NCBI GenBank assembly: GCA_015490195.1
Contig: WFYG01000032.1
Coordinates: 17,287 to 81,286 of the forward strand
Length of the DNA stretch: 64,000 nt
Reading direction: 5' to 3'
From: Thermovibrio sp.
GTDB lineage: Bacteria; Aquificota; Aquificia; Desulfurobacteriales; Desulfurobacteriaceae
A program made the position numbers and the translations under genes. The first letter of the stretch is position 1, and every line of letters starts with the position of its first letter. A model generated the notes under the pieces. It ran no database searches, was not told where the DNA came from, and worked only from the letters and a program-made list of their open reading frames with translations. This document shows positions 16,360-24,861 of the stretch, piece by piece.

Positions 16360-17250
16360 TTGAGCGGGCACCATCACCATCACGTTAGCGGCAGGAACCT
16401 GTTTATAACTGTAATTCTGAATATCATCATCACACTCTCGCAGATTGTAGGGGGAGTATTTTCAGGCTCCTTAGCACTTCTAAGCGACGCTATGCACAAT
16501 TTCAGCGACGTTCTGGCACTTCTGATAGCCTATGTAGCCAACCGACTTGCAGAAAAGCCCAGAACGAAGGAATACACGTTTGGGCTGAAAAGAGCTGAAA
16601 TATTAGCTGCCCTATTTAACTCACTTATTCTTGTAGGCATTGGAATATTCCTGATAGTGGAAGCAGCTCATAAACTATTCCACCCCGAACCAATAGAATC
16701 CTCATGGGTAATATGGCTTGGAATTCTCAGCATCGTCCTGAACACTGCAAGCGTCCTTCTCATTAAAGAGGACTCTCACGAAAACATAAATATAAAGGCC
16801 GCATACCTGCACTTACTTACAGACGTAATGACATCTGTAGCTGTAGTAATTGGCGGTATCTTAATGGCATTCTGGAAGGTTTACTGGGTTGACCCACTAA
16901 TTTCTATACTGATAGCACTATATCTGATGAAATCTGCCGTCTCTTTAGCAAAAGAATCAGCAACTATCCTGATGCAGTTTGCTCCTCAGAGTGTTGACAT
17001 AGACAAAATAGTTCATTTAATAGAAAGCGAACCAGAAATAGACAACGTTCACCACATTCATATATGGCAGCTTGACGACAAAAACGTATTTTTTGAAGCA
17101 CATGTTGACTTTAAAGATGATTTACCTCTATCAAAGTGCATGAAAATCTTAGATAAATTGGAAGAGAAACTGCAAAAATCAGGCATTTCTCACGTAACGC
17201 TCCAGTGTGAATACCAGAGAAACGATAGCAAGGAGAAAGTAATACCCTAA
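16360..17250 (+). CDS. Cation diffusion facilitator (Zn/Co/Cd-type metal exporter)
   Basis: 296 residues with six membrane helices between about 12 and 200 and a C-terminal ferredoxin-like cytoplasmic domain (about 205-290). The transport-site motifs are present: LSDAMHNFSD in helix 2 and HLLTD in helix 5, matching the zinc-type His/Asp set of CzcD/ZitB. The N-terminus MSGHHHHH carries a natural His cluster, a plausible metal-collecting tail. Start is TTG at 16360, three bases after the upstream stop. Metal specificity is a family inference. Confidence 0.92.
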   Translation: MSGHHHHHVSGRNLFITVILNIIITLSQIVGGVFSGSLALLSDAMHNFSDVLALLIAYVANRLAEKPRTKEYTFGLKRAEILAALFNSLILVGIGIFLIVEAAHKLFHPEPIESSWVIWLGILSIVLNTASVLLIKEDSHENINIKAAYLHLLTDVMTSVAVVIGGILMAFWKVYWVDPLISILIALYLMKSAVSLAKESATILMQFAPQSVDIDKIVHLIESEPEIDNVHHIHIWQLDDKNVFFEAHVDFKDDLPLSKCMKILDKLEEKLQKSGISHVTLQCEYQRNDSKEKVIP

Positions 17251-17273
17251 TCTTCCTAAAAGGAGGAAAGCGG

Positions 17274-17510
17274 TTGGAAGAGATGGACTTTGTTAAGAAG
17301 ATTGTTGATGAAGTTGAGCAGATACCGGGAGTTAAAAGGGTTGAGGTCGTTCCCGTATGCGAGATATACATAGACGCCTGTTTAAAAGTGGTTGCAGAGA
17401 GCAAAGATATTAAGAGAACGGTTGCAGACAAAATTATTGAAATAGCCGGAAGTTTTGAAGAGCGGTTAGGACACAGGCCGGAAATCTACTGGGATTTAGA
17501 GGTTGAGTAG
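17274..17510 (+). CDS. Small protein resembling a free-standing CDF C-terminal (ZT_dimer-like) domain
   Basis: 78 residues with a predicted beta-alpha-beta-beta-alpha-beta pattern: IPGVKRVEVVPVCEIYIDACLKV, then a helix, then GHRPEIYWDLEVE. The opening resembles the cytoplasmic dimerisation domain of cation diffusion facilitators, one of which is encoded just upstream. The TTG at 17274 sits 7 bases after a strong AGGAGG, while the first ATG (17283) is 16 bases away, so TTG is preferred. Its stop shares one base with the tsaD start. The relation to CDF domains is my pattern reading, not a database result; it is otherwise hypothetical. Confidence 0.6.
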   Translation: MEEMDFVKKIVDEVEQIPGVKRVEVVPVCEIYIDACLKVVAESKDIKRTVADKIIEIAGSFEERLGHRPEIYWDLEVE

Positions 17511-18499
17511 TGATAGTAGTTGGAATAGATACCTCCTGCGACGATACGTCTGTTGCCGTTTACGACGGGCACGGAAACAGGGTTTTAAGCAACATCGTTT
17601 CATCCCAGTATGAGTTCCACCAACCCTTTGGAGGGGTTGTTCCGGAAGTTGCAGCAAGGAAACATGCGGAGAACATAGACGTTGTATTTGAAGAGGCCCT
17701 AAGAGTTGCAGGAATCGGTGTAGAGGATATCCGGCTTGTGGCGGTTACCAGAGCTCCCGGCCTACTCCCCGCCCTTTTAGTGGGGCTCACGTTTGGGAAG
17801 GGAGTTGCGTTCTGGAAGGAGATTTCTTTTAAGGGAGTTCATCACATAGAGGCCCATCTGCTCTCTCCGTTCATAGGGAGTGAGCCGGAATACCCGTTTT
17901 TAGGGCTGGTTGTAAGCGGAGGTCACACGCTAATAGTTCTGGCAGAGGAGTTCGGGAAGTACAGAGTAATCGGTAAAACGCTGGATGACGCAGTTGGAGA
18001 GGCTTACGACAAGGTGGCGAAAATGCTGAACCTCGGATATCCGGGAGGGCCCGTAATAGACAGGATTTACAGGGAGTTTGAGGGGGAGTATTTGGAGCTC
18101 CCAAAACCCAGGGTAAAGGGCTTCAACTACAGCTTCAGCGGAATTAAGACGGCAGTAAGAAGGCTGATTGAGAAGGGCTACCCGCCAGAGCAGGTTGCAG
18201 CCTCATTTCAGAAGACGGCCGTTGAGTATCTGATTGGAAAGCTGAAAAAGGCTCTGAAAGAAACGGGAGTTAAGAGGATTGCCGTTTCTGGAGGAGTTTC
18301 TGCAAACAGCCTTCTGAGGGAGAAGCTGAAAGAGATTGAAGAGCAGGGATACAAGGTTTATCTGCCAAAGATGGAGTTTACGTCAGACAACGGAGCGATG
18401 GTAGCCTACGTTGGATATAGGCGGTTTCTGTTGGAAGGTGGAGATTCTTTAGAGGTGGGAGCTCTCCCCAGGATGTCTTTAGAGGAGGTGAGCACCTGA
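17510..18499 (+). CDS. tsaD: tRNA threonylcarbamoyladenosine transferase TsaD
   Basis: TsaD transfers the threonylcarbamoyl group to A37 of ANN-decoding tRNAs. The 329-residue ASKHA-fold protein shows GIDTSCDDTSVAV at the N-terminus, PEVAARKHAE, the iron-binding HIEAH (His112, His116), GGHT, DDAVGEAYDK and GGVSANSLLR. Start is GTG at 17510, overlapping the upstream stop by one base. The following DUF123 gene begins within the tsaD stop codon region. Confidence 0.96.
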   Translation: MIVVGIDTSCDDTSVAVYDGHGNRVLSNIVSSQYEFHQPFGGVVPEVAARKHAENIDVVFEEALRVAGIGVEDIRLVAVTRAPGLLPALLVGLTFGKGVAFWKEISFKGVHHIEAHLLSPFIGSEPEYPFLGLVVSGGHTLIVLAEEFGKYRVIGKTLDDAVGEAYDKVAKMLNLGYPGGPVIDRIYREFEGEYLELPKPRVKGFNYSFSGIKTAVRRLIEKGYPPEQVAASFQKTAVEYLIGKLKKALKETGVKRIAVSGGVSANSLLREKLKEIEEQGYKVYLPKMEFTSDNGAMVAYVGYRRFLLEGGDSLEVGALPRMSLEEVST

Positions 18500-18921
18500 A
18501 GGGAAGTTACGGTCTGGTATTCCGTTTAAAGGAAGACCTAACTGTAAAAGTTAGAAGCGGCAGGGTTTTCAGTCTGCAGAAAGGTGTTTACTGTTACTGT
18601 GGCTCTGCGATGGGAAGCTTTGAAAAGAGAGTTTTAAGACACTTGAAAAGGGAGAAGAAACGCCACTGGCACATTGATTTCATAACAACAGACAGACGGT
18701 TTGAACCTGTTGAGGTGTGGGTATTCAGAGATAAGGAATTTGAATGTAAACTGGCAGAGAGTTTAAAGGGAAACGAGTCGGTTTCAGGTTTTGGAGCAAC
18801 AGACTGCAGTTGCAAGAGCCATCTCTTCAGGTTGAAGAGTTTAGAATCTGAAAGGGAAAAGGCGAGAGAACTGGGAGCAGAGATAATAAGTGCAGGAGAG
18901 GTGCTTAAAAGATGGAAGTGA
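18496..18921 (+). CDS. DUF123 (GIY-YIG-like) domain protein, apparently starting at CTG
   Basis: The DUF123 domain opens in this frame with KGSYGLVFRL directly after the tsaD stop, then continues FSLQKGVYCYCGSA, RVLRHLKREKKRHWHIDF, and FGATDCSCKSHLF, ending at 18921; 141 residues. Between the upstream in-frame stop at 18418 and ATG 18610 there is no ATG, GTG or TTG in frame. A CTG at 18496 lies 7 bases after GGAGG (18484-18488) and overlaps the tsaD TGA. Starting at ATG 18610 would delete about 38 residues, including the conserved first strands. Many annotations will therefore show a shortened gene (18610-18921). DUF123 proteins are often fused to endonuclease III; the function is unknown. 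Confidence 0.75.
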   Translation: MKGSYGLVFRLKEDLTVKVRSGRVFSLQKGVYCYCGSAMGSFEKRVLRHLKREKKRHWHIDFITTDRRFEPVEVWVFRDKEFECKLAESLKGNESVSGFGATDCSCKSHLFRLKSLESEREKARELGAEIISAGEVLKRWK

Positions 18922-19943
18922 GAAAGGTTCTAAACAGGCTGGTTGAGAAGGAGAATCTGAGTAGAGAGGAGACTTACAGGCTCTTCAGTTCAATTATGGA
19001 AGGGGAGCTTACAGACGTTCAGATAGCCGGAATTCTTGTAGCCCTAAGGTGTAAAGGGGAAACTGTTGAGGAAATAACAGGGGCAACAGAGGTTCTGAGG
19101 GAGAGGAGCAGGAAGGTTCCCTTAAGCGAAGAGCTGAAAAGGAGGGTTGTTGATACCTGCGGAACTGGAGGTGATTTAAAGGGAACGTTCAACATATCAA
19201 CAACGGTTGCCTTAGTCGTAGCCTCTTGCGGAGTTCCCGTTGCAAAGCACGGAAACAGGTCTGTTTCAAGCAGGTGCGGAAGTGCAGATATTTTAGAGAG
19301 TTTCGGAGTGAAAATAGACCTTGAGCCGGAGCAGGTTGCAAGGTGTATTGAGGAGCTGGGATTCGGTTTCATGTTTGCTCCAAAGTTCCACCCTGCAATG
19401 GCTACAGTTGTAAGACCGAGGAAAGAGCTTGGGATAAGGACGATTTTCAACGTTCTGGGGCCTATGACAAACCCGGCCGGAGCTGTTCGCCAGCTGATGG
19501 GAGTTTACGACGAAAAGCTCACAGAGAAGCTGGCCGAAGTTCTCCTGAAGCTTGGAACAGAGAGGGCTTTTATCGTTCACGGTAAAGACGGAACAGATGA
19601 GATAACGATAAGCGAGGCAACGAAAATAACGGAGATAAAGGACGGAGAGATAAAGAGTTACATTGTGGCACCTGAGGACTTTGGACTACAGAGAGCTCCC
19701 TTCTCAGAAATCAAGGGGGAAGAGACTTTAGAGGAAAACAGAGAAATTGTAAGGAGGATTCTAACGGGAGAGGAAAAGGGGGCAAAGAGGGACGTTGTGG
19801 CTCTGAACGCAGGTTTTGCCCTCGTTGCAGGTGGAAAGGTTGAAAAGATTGAAGACGGAATAGAAATGGCCGTTAAGGCAATGGAGGAGGGGAGACCCTA
19901 CGAGCTCCTGTGTAAACTGGTCAAGTTGACAAACGAGCTGTAG
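18912..19943 (+). CDS. trpD: Anthranilate phosphoribosyltransferase
   Basis: TrpD attaches phosphoribose to anthranilate in tryptophan synthesis. The 343-residue protein has the PRPP-binding GTGGD (about 79-83), NISTTVA, KHGNRSVSS and the anthranilate-site region FMFAPKFHPAM, and NVLGPMTNPA. Length is normal for the family. It overlaps the DUF123 gene by 10 bases. No other trp gene is in the window, so the pathway is dispersed. Confidence 0.95.
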   Translation: MEVRKVLNRLVEKENLSREETYRLFSSIMEGELTDVQIAGILVALRCKGETVEEITGATEVLRERSRKVPLSEELKRRVVDTCGTGGDLKGTFNISTTVALVVASCGVPVAKHGNRSVSSRCGSADILESFGVKIDLEPEQVARCIEELGFGFMFAPKFHPAMATVVRPRKELGIRTIFNVLGPMTNPAGAVRQLMGVYDEKLTEKLAEVLLKLGTERAFIVHGKDGTDEITISEATKITEIKDGEIKSYIVAPEDFGLQRAPFSEIKGEETLEENREIVRRILTGEEKGAKRDVVALNAGFALVAGGKVEKIEDGIEMAVKAMEEGRPYELLCKLVKLTNEL

Positions 19944-19979
19944 CAGATAGTTTTTCTCAAAAACCGATAAGGAGAAAAG

Positions 19980-21428
19980 ATGTTCGGCTTTTTCAGGAAG
20001 AAGAAGGGTTTAGAGGAGGAGCTCAAAGAGAACCCGAACCAGCCGGAGAAGTGGCTAAAGCTGGCAGAGGAGAACGAGAGGAGAGCTCCCGAGGCAGTAG
20101 CCAACGCCCTCATCTACAGTGGTGGAGAGCTCGTAGAGGAAGCGGCTAAGATAGTAAGGAACCTTGCAATATACAGAGAGTTTGAACCCTACACAGAGAA
20201 GTTAGAGAAGGAGCTCGGAAAGGACTACGCCTCTTTCTTTAAAGGGCTGATTGAAGAGTATAAAGGGAACTTACAGAAAGCCAGGAATCTCTACGACGTT
20301 GCAAGGAACAGCCAGAACGAAAAGCTCTCATTCCTTGCCAACTACCACATAGCAAACCTCTACATAAAGGAGGAGCTCTACGACCTTGCACTGAAAGCCC
20401 TGAAAGAGGTTGAGGAGAAAGTTCCGGAGAACTACAAACTTGAGTTTACAGTCAAAAAAAGGGAAGTTGAGGAGAAGTTAGGTCTAACAGGGTCAAAGAT
20501 TCTAAAGAGCTTCAAGGAAGGGCTGAAGAAGACAAGAGATGCCTTGGGGCTTTCAGACTTTGCAGGGAGAAAGGTTGACGAAAGCCTGTTTGAGGAGCTT
20601 GAGGAGAGGTTAATCCTTGCAGACGTTGGGGTTAACACAACGCTGGAGCTAATAGAGTATTTGAGGAACGAGGCAAAGAAGAGGAAGATAAAGAGCTCAG
20701 ACCAGCTCCTTGAGATTCTGAAGGAGAGGCTGAAGGAGCTCCTCAGGCAGTGCAGCGGAGAGCTGAATTTAACAGAAAAGCCATCTGTGATTTTGGTTCT
20801 GGGCATAAACGGAGTTGGAAAGACAACAACCATAGGGAAGCTGGCGAAACAGCTGAAAGATTCTGGCCTTTCAGTAGTTCTGGCTGCGGCAGATACGTTC
20901 AGGGCTGCGGCAATTGAACAGCTTGAGGTGTGGGCAGAAAGAGCAGGAGTCCGGATAGTTAAGGCTCAGGAGGGAACCGACCCGGCCGCAGTTGTGTTTG
21001 ACGCCATTCAGAGCATAAAGGCAAAGAGAGAGGACGTTCTGATTGTTGACACGGCAGGAAGGCTCCACAACAAAGAGAGGCTGATGAAGGAAATCCACAA
21101 GATAAAGAAGGTTATCGGAAGGGAGTTTCCTGGCCAGCCGGCAGAAATTCTCTTAGTTTTAGACGCAAACACAGGCCAGAACGCCATCTCTCAGGCAAAG
21201 GCCTTTAAGGAGATTACAGACGTTACAGGAATAGCCCTTACAAAGCTTGACGGAACGGCAAAGGGTGGAATTGTCGTTGCAATCTGCCACGACCTGAAGA
21301 TACCCATAAAGCTGGTTGGAATAGGGGAAAGAATAGAGGACTTAAGGAAGTTTGACCCGGAGGAGTTCATAGAGGCGCTCTTCTCAGAAGAAAAGAGGAA
21401 TGAAGAAGAGGAAAAAGAAAATAACTAA
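19980..21428 (+). CDS. ftsY: Signal recognition particle receptor FtsY with a TPR-like N-terminal domain
   Basis: FtsY receives SRP-ribosome complexes at the membrane. The NG domain starts near residue 165 and contains the GTPase P-loop GINGVGKTTT, the DTFRAAAIEQL insertion-box motif, DTAGR, TKLDGTAKGG and GIGERIEDL. The first ~165 residues, which in most FtsY proteins form an acidic A domain, look here like helical repeats with TPR character (PEKWLKLAEEN; KGNLQKARNLYDVA; LANYHIANLYIKEELYDLALKALKEVE). It is the last gene of the long plus-strand run and converges on the zinc-ribbon gene. Confidence 0.95.
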   Translation: MFGFFRKKKGLEEELKENPNQPEKWLKLAEENERRAPEAVANALIYSGGELVEEAAKIVRNLAIYREFEPYTEKLEKELGKDYASFFKGLIEEYKGNLQKARNLYDVARNSQNEKLSFLANYHIANLYIKEELYDLALKALKEVEEKVPENYKLEFTVKKREVEEKLGLTGSKILKSFKEGLKKTRDALGLSDFAGRKVDESLFEELEERLILADVGVNTTLELIEYLRNEAKKRKIKSSDQLLEILKERLKELLRQCSGELNLTEKPSVILVLGINGVGKTTTIGKLAKQLKDSGLSVVLAAADTFRAAAIEQLEVWAERAGVRIVKAQEGTDPAAVVFDAIQSIKAKREDVLIVDTAGRLHNKERLMKEIHKIKKVIGREFPGQPAEILLVLDANTGQNAISQAKAFKEITDVTGIALTKLDGTAKGGIVVAICHDLKIPIKLVGIGERIEDLRKFDPEEFIEALFSEEKRNEEEEKENN

Positions 21429-21445
21429 TTCGGTTAGCTATCTGT

Positions 21446-21649
21446 TTAGTGTTCCATTGGGGTTTCCCCTCCCTCCCCTTTTGCCTTTAGGTAGGGGCAG
21501 CCGGGATTAAGACAGGTTTCCACCTCCGTACCGTTTACGAGCTTAACAGAGACGGGAGCTCCACAGTGCGGACAGAAACGGTCAACGAAGACGAAGAGAT
21601 CCGGGTAGTCAAAGAGAGCGAGCTTTTTAATGTTGAATTTTCCCCTCAC
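21446..21649 (-). CDS. Small zinc-ribbon protein
   Basis: 67 residues with two pairs of cysteines: CPHCGAP near residue 26 and CLNPGCPY near 46, with an aromatic FDYPDLFVFVDRF segment before them. This spacing is a classic zinc ribbon. The GTG start at 21649 is 6 bases behind GGAGG. It lies downstream of an ABC transporter operon but is separated by 145 bases with a possible own promoter. Function is unknown. Confidence 0.65.
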   Translation of the reverse strand: MRGKFNIKKLALFDYPDLFVFVDRFCPHCGAPVSVKLVNGTEVETCLNPGCPYLKAKGEGGETPMEH

Positions 21650-21682
21650 TTCTACCTCCCCTTATTTATAAAGTTTAATCAT

Positions 21683-21710
21683 TCTTTATTCTACAATCGG
21701 AATAGGTCAA
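21683..21710 (-). promoter_or_regulatory. Possible promoter of the zinc-ribbon gene
   Basis: In the AT-rich 145-base gap, the minus strand carries TTGACC (21710-21705), 16 bases, then TAAAGA (21688-21683). The first box is a close sigma-70 -35 match; the -10 is weak, and a second candidate TATAAA lies nearer the gene. Position upstream of a GTG start with a strong ribosome site fits. No terminator hairpin was evident in the gap. Confidence 0.3.
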
Positions 21711-21794
21711 AATATGTCTCATAAATTATAAATTTCTTATTTAGTTTCTATACCCAGGAATGATAAACAACTTTTCGCAAATTATCAATCCCAG

Positions 21795-22988
21795 TTACTC
21801 TCCCTTTAGGATTTCCCTGGGTTCAAAGGAGAGAGCTCTTACTGCTGGATAAATCCCAGAGAGAAGACCTATGAGGAAAGAGAGTAAGAAGGAGAAAAGT
21901 CCTTCCTTAAAAGGAAGATAGACAGGCCAGTGGGCCAGGTAGGAGATGAGGAAAACTATAAAAACTGCAAGGACAACGCCAACAGAAGCGCCTGTAAGGG
22001 AGAGAAGTGCCGACTCAAGGAGGAACTGAAGGAAAATGGCAGAGCGGGGAGCTCCAAAAGTCCTCCTTACGCCAATCTCAACGAGCCTTTCATAAACAGA
22101 GAGCGTCATAACAGCCAGGATTCCGAGAGCTCCCACTCCAAAGGAGATAACAGAAACGATTATGGAGAGTTTCGTAAATATCTCCATCGCCTGTTTCTGA
22201 GTATTGACTAAGTCGGCATAGGAGTTGACAGAGAAGTCTTTCTTACCGTGCCGTTTAAGGAGGAGAGAGTAGACCTCCTCTTTAGCGGCCTTAAAGGATT
22301 TAGGGGAGACGGGAAGAACGTAGATACCGTCTATGTAGTTAACGTTTGAGATCCTCTTAACGGCAGAGGTTATTGGAATGTAGATCCTGTCGTCAAGGTT
22401 CTCTCCGCTCAGGTCTGTTCCTATCTTCTCCATAACCCCAACGATACGGTAGGGAGCGTTAAAGAGGTAGATTGTCTTCCCAACCGGGCAGGTTTTACCG
22501 TAGAGTTTTCTGGCAACGTCATAACCTAAAATGGCAACCTGAGAGATGTTCTTTACGTCTGAATCAGTCAGAAATCGGCCGCAGAGGAGCGAGTGGCCGG
22601 AGATTTTCAGGTAATCAGGAGAAACTCCTCTAACAGAGGCAGAGATAGACTTTCCTCCGTAGTGGACATTCGGGGAAACCTTTTTAAAAGGAGAAACTGC
22701 TGAAACATCTGGGCATTTCTCTTTTATAGCCTCTGCATCGTCTAAAGTTAGAGTTGGATAGAAAGAGAGCTGAATCGTTCTCCCTCCGAGGTTTTTAACC
22801 TCTCCGGGAAGGACTACGAGAACGTAAGAGCCCATTTTTCCTATTACCCTTTCAACTTTTAGCTTCATAGCGTTTGTTATTCCCAGCATAAGTGTAAGAA
22901 CGAAAACGCCGATTGAAACGCCAATAAGGGAGAGGAGAAACCTCTTCTTGTTCTCTCTGGCGTAGGCAAGGAGAGCTCCCACCATCAC
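21795..22988 (-). CDS. MacB/FtsX-type ABC transporter permease (second of pair)
   Basis: 397 residues with the MacB layout: one membrane helix at about 19-40, a large periplasmic MacB_PCD domain (about 45-260), then three C-terminal membrane helices in an FtsX domain including VYERLVEIGVRRTFGAP, the conserved coupling-helix region. Such permeases use ATP hydrolysis for mechanotransmission across the envelope, exporting peptides, macrolides or lipoproteins. It overlaps the first permease gene by 4 bases and shares its ATPase. Confidence 0.88.
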   Translation of the reverse strand: MMVGALLAYARENKKRFLLSLIGVSIGVFVLTLMLGITNAMKLKVERVIGKMGSYVLVVLPGEVKNLGGRTIQLSFYPTLTLDDAEAIKEKCPDVSAVSPFKKVSPNVHYGGKSISASVRGVSPDYLKISGHSLLCGRFLTDSDVKNISQVAILGYDVARKLYGKTCPVGKTIYLFNAPYRIVGVMEKIGTDLSGENLDDRIYIPITSAVKRISNVNYIDGIYVLPVSPKSFKAAKEEVYSLLLKRHGKKDFSVNSYADLVNTQKQAMEIFTKLSIIVSVISFGVGALGILAVMTLSVYERLVEIGVRRTFGAPRSAIFLQFLLESALLSLTGASVGVVLAVFIVFLISYLAHWPVYLPFKEGLFSFLLSFLIGLLSGIYPAVRALSFEPREILKGE

Positions 22989-24175
22989 GCCTTCCTCCGA
23001 AGGGCTGAAACAGGTTCAAAGGAAGAGGCCTTCCTTGCTGGGAAATAAACGGCAAAGAGGCAGACTCCAAGGGTAAAGAGATTGGCAAGCAGAAAGGCCT
23101 CAACCGGGTAGACAACAGGAATGTTTAAAAGGGGCAGTACAAATTTAATGGCAAAGTAGCCTAAAACGTTTCCCAGGAAAGAGGCAAGTAGCGAAATAAC
23201 AATGGCCTCGTAGAGAAACCGCTTCAGTATTTCTCTTTTTGTGGCGCCGAGAGCTCTCCTTAAACCTATCTCCCATTGGCGAACGTAGATGTTTATGTAA
23301 AAGATTGAAGAAAGAACGAATCCTCCAACAACTAAGGCTGTTGTTGAGGCAATTCCCAGGAAAAAGGCAAGGGTTGCAGAGAGCATGGAGAGGAACTTCT
23401 TAACAACAACGGGAGTGATTATCATAAACTCGTCGGGCTTGTGGTGTTTCAGGAGTATCTGCCGGGTCTCCTTAACTATCTGGTTATACTCTGCCATGTT
23501 GAAAACTCTGAAGCGGATTATACTGATGTGGCCGTAGGTCTTCTCCACGAGCCTGTCAAAAACCGGAAAAGGAATGAAAACCCTGTCGTCTAAATTGTGT
23601 CCGTTAGGGGTTTTCCCTTTCTTGGCGTAGAGGCCGACGACTTTAAAAGGAACCTTACCTATAAGGATGATTTTCCCGATGGGGCTCTCACCAGGCCAGA
23701 AGAAGTCAGCTACGTCGTGGCCTACAATAGCAACTTTCCTGAGGTCTTTAAAGTCTGAATCTGTAAACCCTCTTCCCGCTTCAATCCTGTAGTTCCAGGA
23801 GAGAAGCCAGTTTTCGCCTACGCCGAAAACCGTTGTGAACTTAGAGGTTGATATGTCTGAAATTGTCATCGGTTTAACAACGCCGTAGGTGAGGGCAAAA
23901 ATTCCCTCAAGTTTCCCGATTTCTCTAACGTCTTCAAGCGTAAGGTTCAGGAAACCGCTCCGGGGTCCTTTCTTTATTGAACCTGATACGATAAGAACGG
24001 AGTCTGGGCCCAATTTCTCTATTACCCTGTTTGCAAGGAGGGAGCTCCCCTCAATCGCCGCAACGATAAGAACCAAAGAGACGACTCCAAAGAGAACCCC
24101 GAGAAGGGCAAAGAGCGTTCTCAGCTTATTGTGAAGGAGAGAGAGGAAAAGGTCTTTTAAGAAGAATCCTCTCAT
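22985..24175 (-). CDS. MacB/FtsX-type ABC transporter permease (first of pair)
   Basis: 396 residues with the same architecture as its neighbour: N-terminal membrane helix (about 17-38), periplasmic MacB_PCD domain, FtsX domain with three helices and the QWEIGLRRALGATKREI coupling motif. Two different permeases with one ATPase suggest a heterodimeric membrane unit. It overlaps the ATPase gene by 4 bases. No membrane-fusion protein is adjacent, unlike full MacAB-TolC pumps, so the substrate path is unclear. Confidence 0.88.
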   Translation of the reverse strand: MRGFFLKDLFLSLLHNKLRTLFALLGVLFGVVSLVLIVAAIEGSSLLANRVIEKLGPDSVLIVSGSIKKGPRSGFLNLTLEDVREIGKLEGIFALTYGVVKPMTISDISTSKFTTVFGVGENWLLSWNYRIEAGRGFTDSDFKDLRKVAIVGHDVADFFWPGESPIGKIILIGKVPFKVVGLYAKKGKTPNGHNLDDRVFIPFPVFDRLVEKTYGHISIIRFRVFNMAEYNQIVKETRQILLKHHKPDEFMIITPVVVKKFLSMLSATLAFFLGIASTTALVVGGFVLSSIFYINIYVRQWEIGLRRALGATKREILKRFLYEAIVISLLASFLGNVLGYFAIKFVLPLLNIPVVYPVEAFLLANLFTLGVCLFAVYFPARKASSFEPVSALRRKA

Positions 24176-24861
24176 TCAACAACCCTTCCGTCTCGTATCT
24201 TAACGATTCTCTGAGCGTGTTTTGCAATCTCCATATCGTGGGTAACGACGATAACCGTTTTCCCTTCAGAGTGGAGCTCCTTAAATATCTTCATAACTTC
24301 ACAGCTTGATTCACTGTCAAGCTGGCCTGTAGGTTCGTCTGCAAGGATTACTTCGGGGGAGTTGATGAGAGCTCTGGCTATGGCTGTTCTCTGTTTCTGA
24401 CCTCCTGAGAGCTCCTCGGGTTTAAAGTGAAGCCTCTCTCTAAGGCCAAGGCGGGTTAAAAGTTCAACGGCTTTCTGCTGAGGAGATTTATCGGCAAACC
24501 GCTTCTTCCTTTCACTCTTTGGAAGGTATGAAACCGGAAGGAGAACGTTGTCAAGAACCGTTAAGTAGGGAATCAGGTAAAAGGCCTGAAAGACAAAACC
24601 GATGTATTCTGCACGGAGTTTAGAGACTTCGTTGTCTGGCAGTTTCAGAACGTTTTTCCCGTCTAAGTAGTACTCTCCTGAGGTTGGCCTGTCTAAACAG
24701 CCCAAAATGTACATAAGGGTTGACTTACCGGAACCTGAGGGGCCTACAATGGAGACAAACTCTCCTCTCTCAACTGTAAGGTCTATCCCTTTAAGAATTT
24801 CTACTTCAAGGTCTCCCTGACGGTAAACCTTTCTGATGTTCTTAAGCTCAATCAGAGCCAC
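24172..24861 (-). CDS. ABC transporter ATP-binding protein (MacB/LolD family)
   Basis: About 229 residues of a complete nucleotide-binding domain: Walker A GPSGSGKST, Q-loop FVFQAFYL, signature LSGGQKQR, Walker B VILADEPTGQLD and the His switch VTHD. It resembles LolD/MacB ATPases. A longer reading to an ATG at 24879 exists, but the GTG at 24861 follows CCGGAGAG at proper spacing and gives the usual MALIELKNI start, so I prefer it. It overlaps msrB by 14 bases and precedes the two permeases. Confidence 0.9.
   Translation of the reverse strand: MALIELKNIRKVYRQGDLEVEILKGIDLTVERGEFVSIVGPSGSGKSTLMYILGCLDRPTSGEYYLDGKNVLKLPDNEVSKLRAEYIGFVFQAFYLIPYLTVLDNVLLPVSYLPKSERKKRFADKSPQQKAVELLTRLGLRERLHFKPEELSGGQKQRTAIARALINSPEVILADEPTGQLDSESSCEVMKIFKELHSEGKTVIVVTHDMEIAKHAQRIVKIRDGRVVE

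Noticed and set aside
18610..18921. DUF123 gene beginning at ATG 18610
   Set aside because: This start removes the conserved first strands and has no good ribosome site; the in-frame coding signal extends up to the tsaD stop.
21410..21450. Bidirectional terminator between ftsY and the zinc-ribbon gene
   Set aside because: An imperfect stem (ATAACTAA/TTAGCTAT) is possible but contains a mismatch and has no clear T tract on either side.
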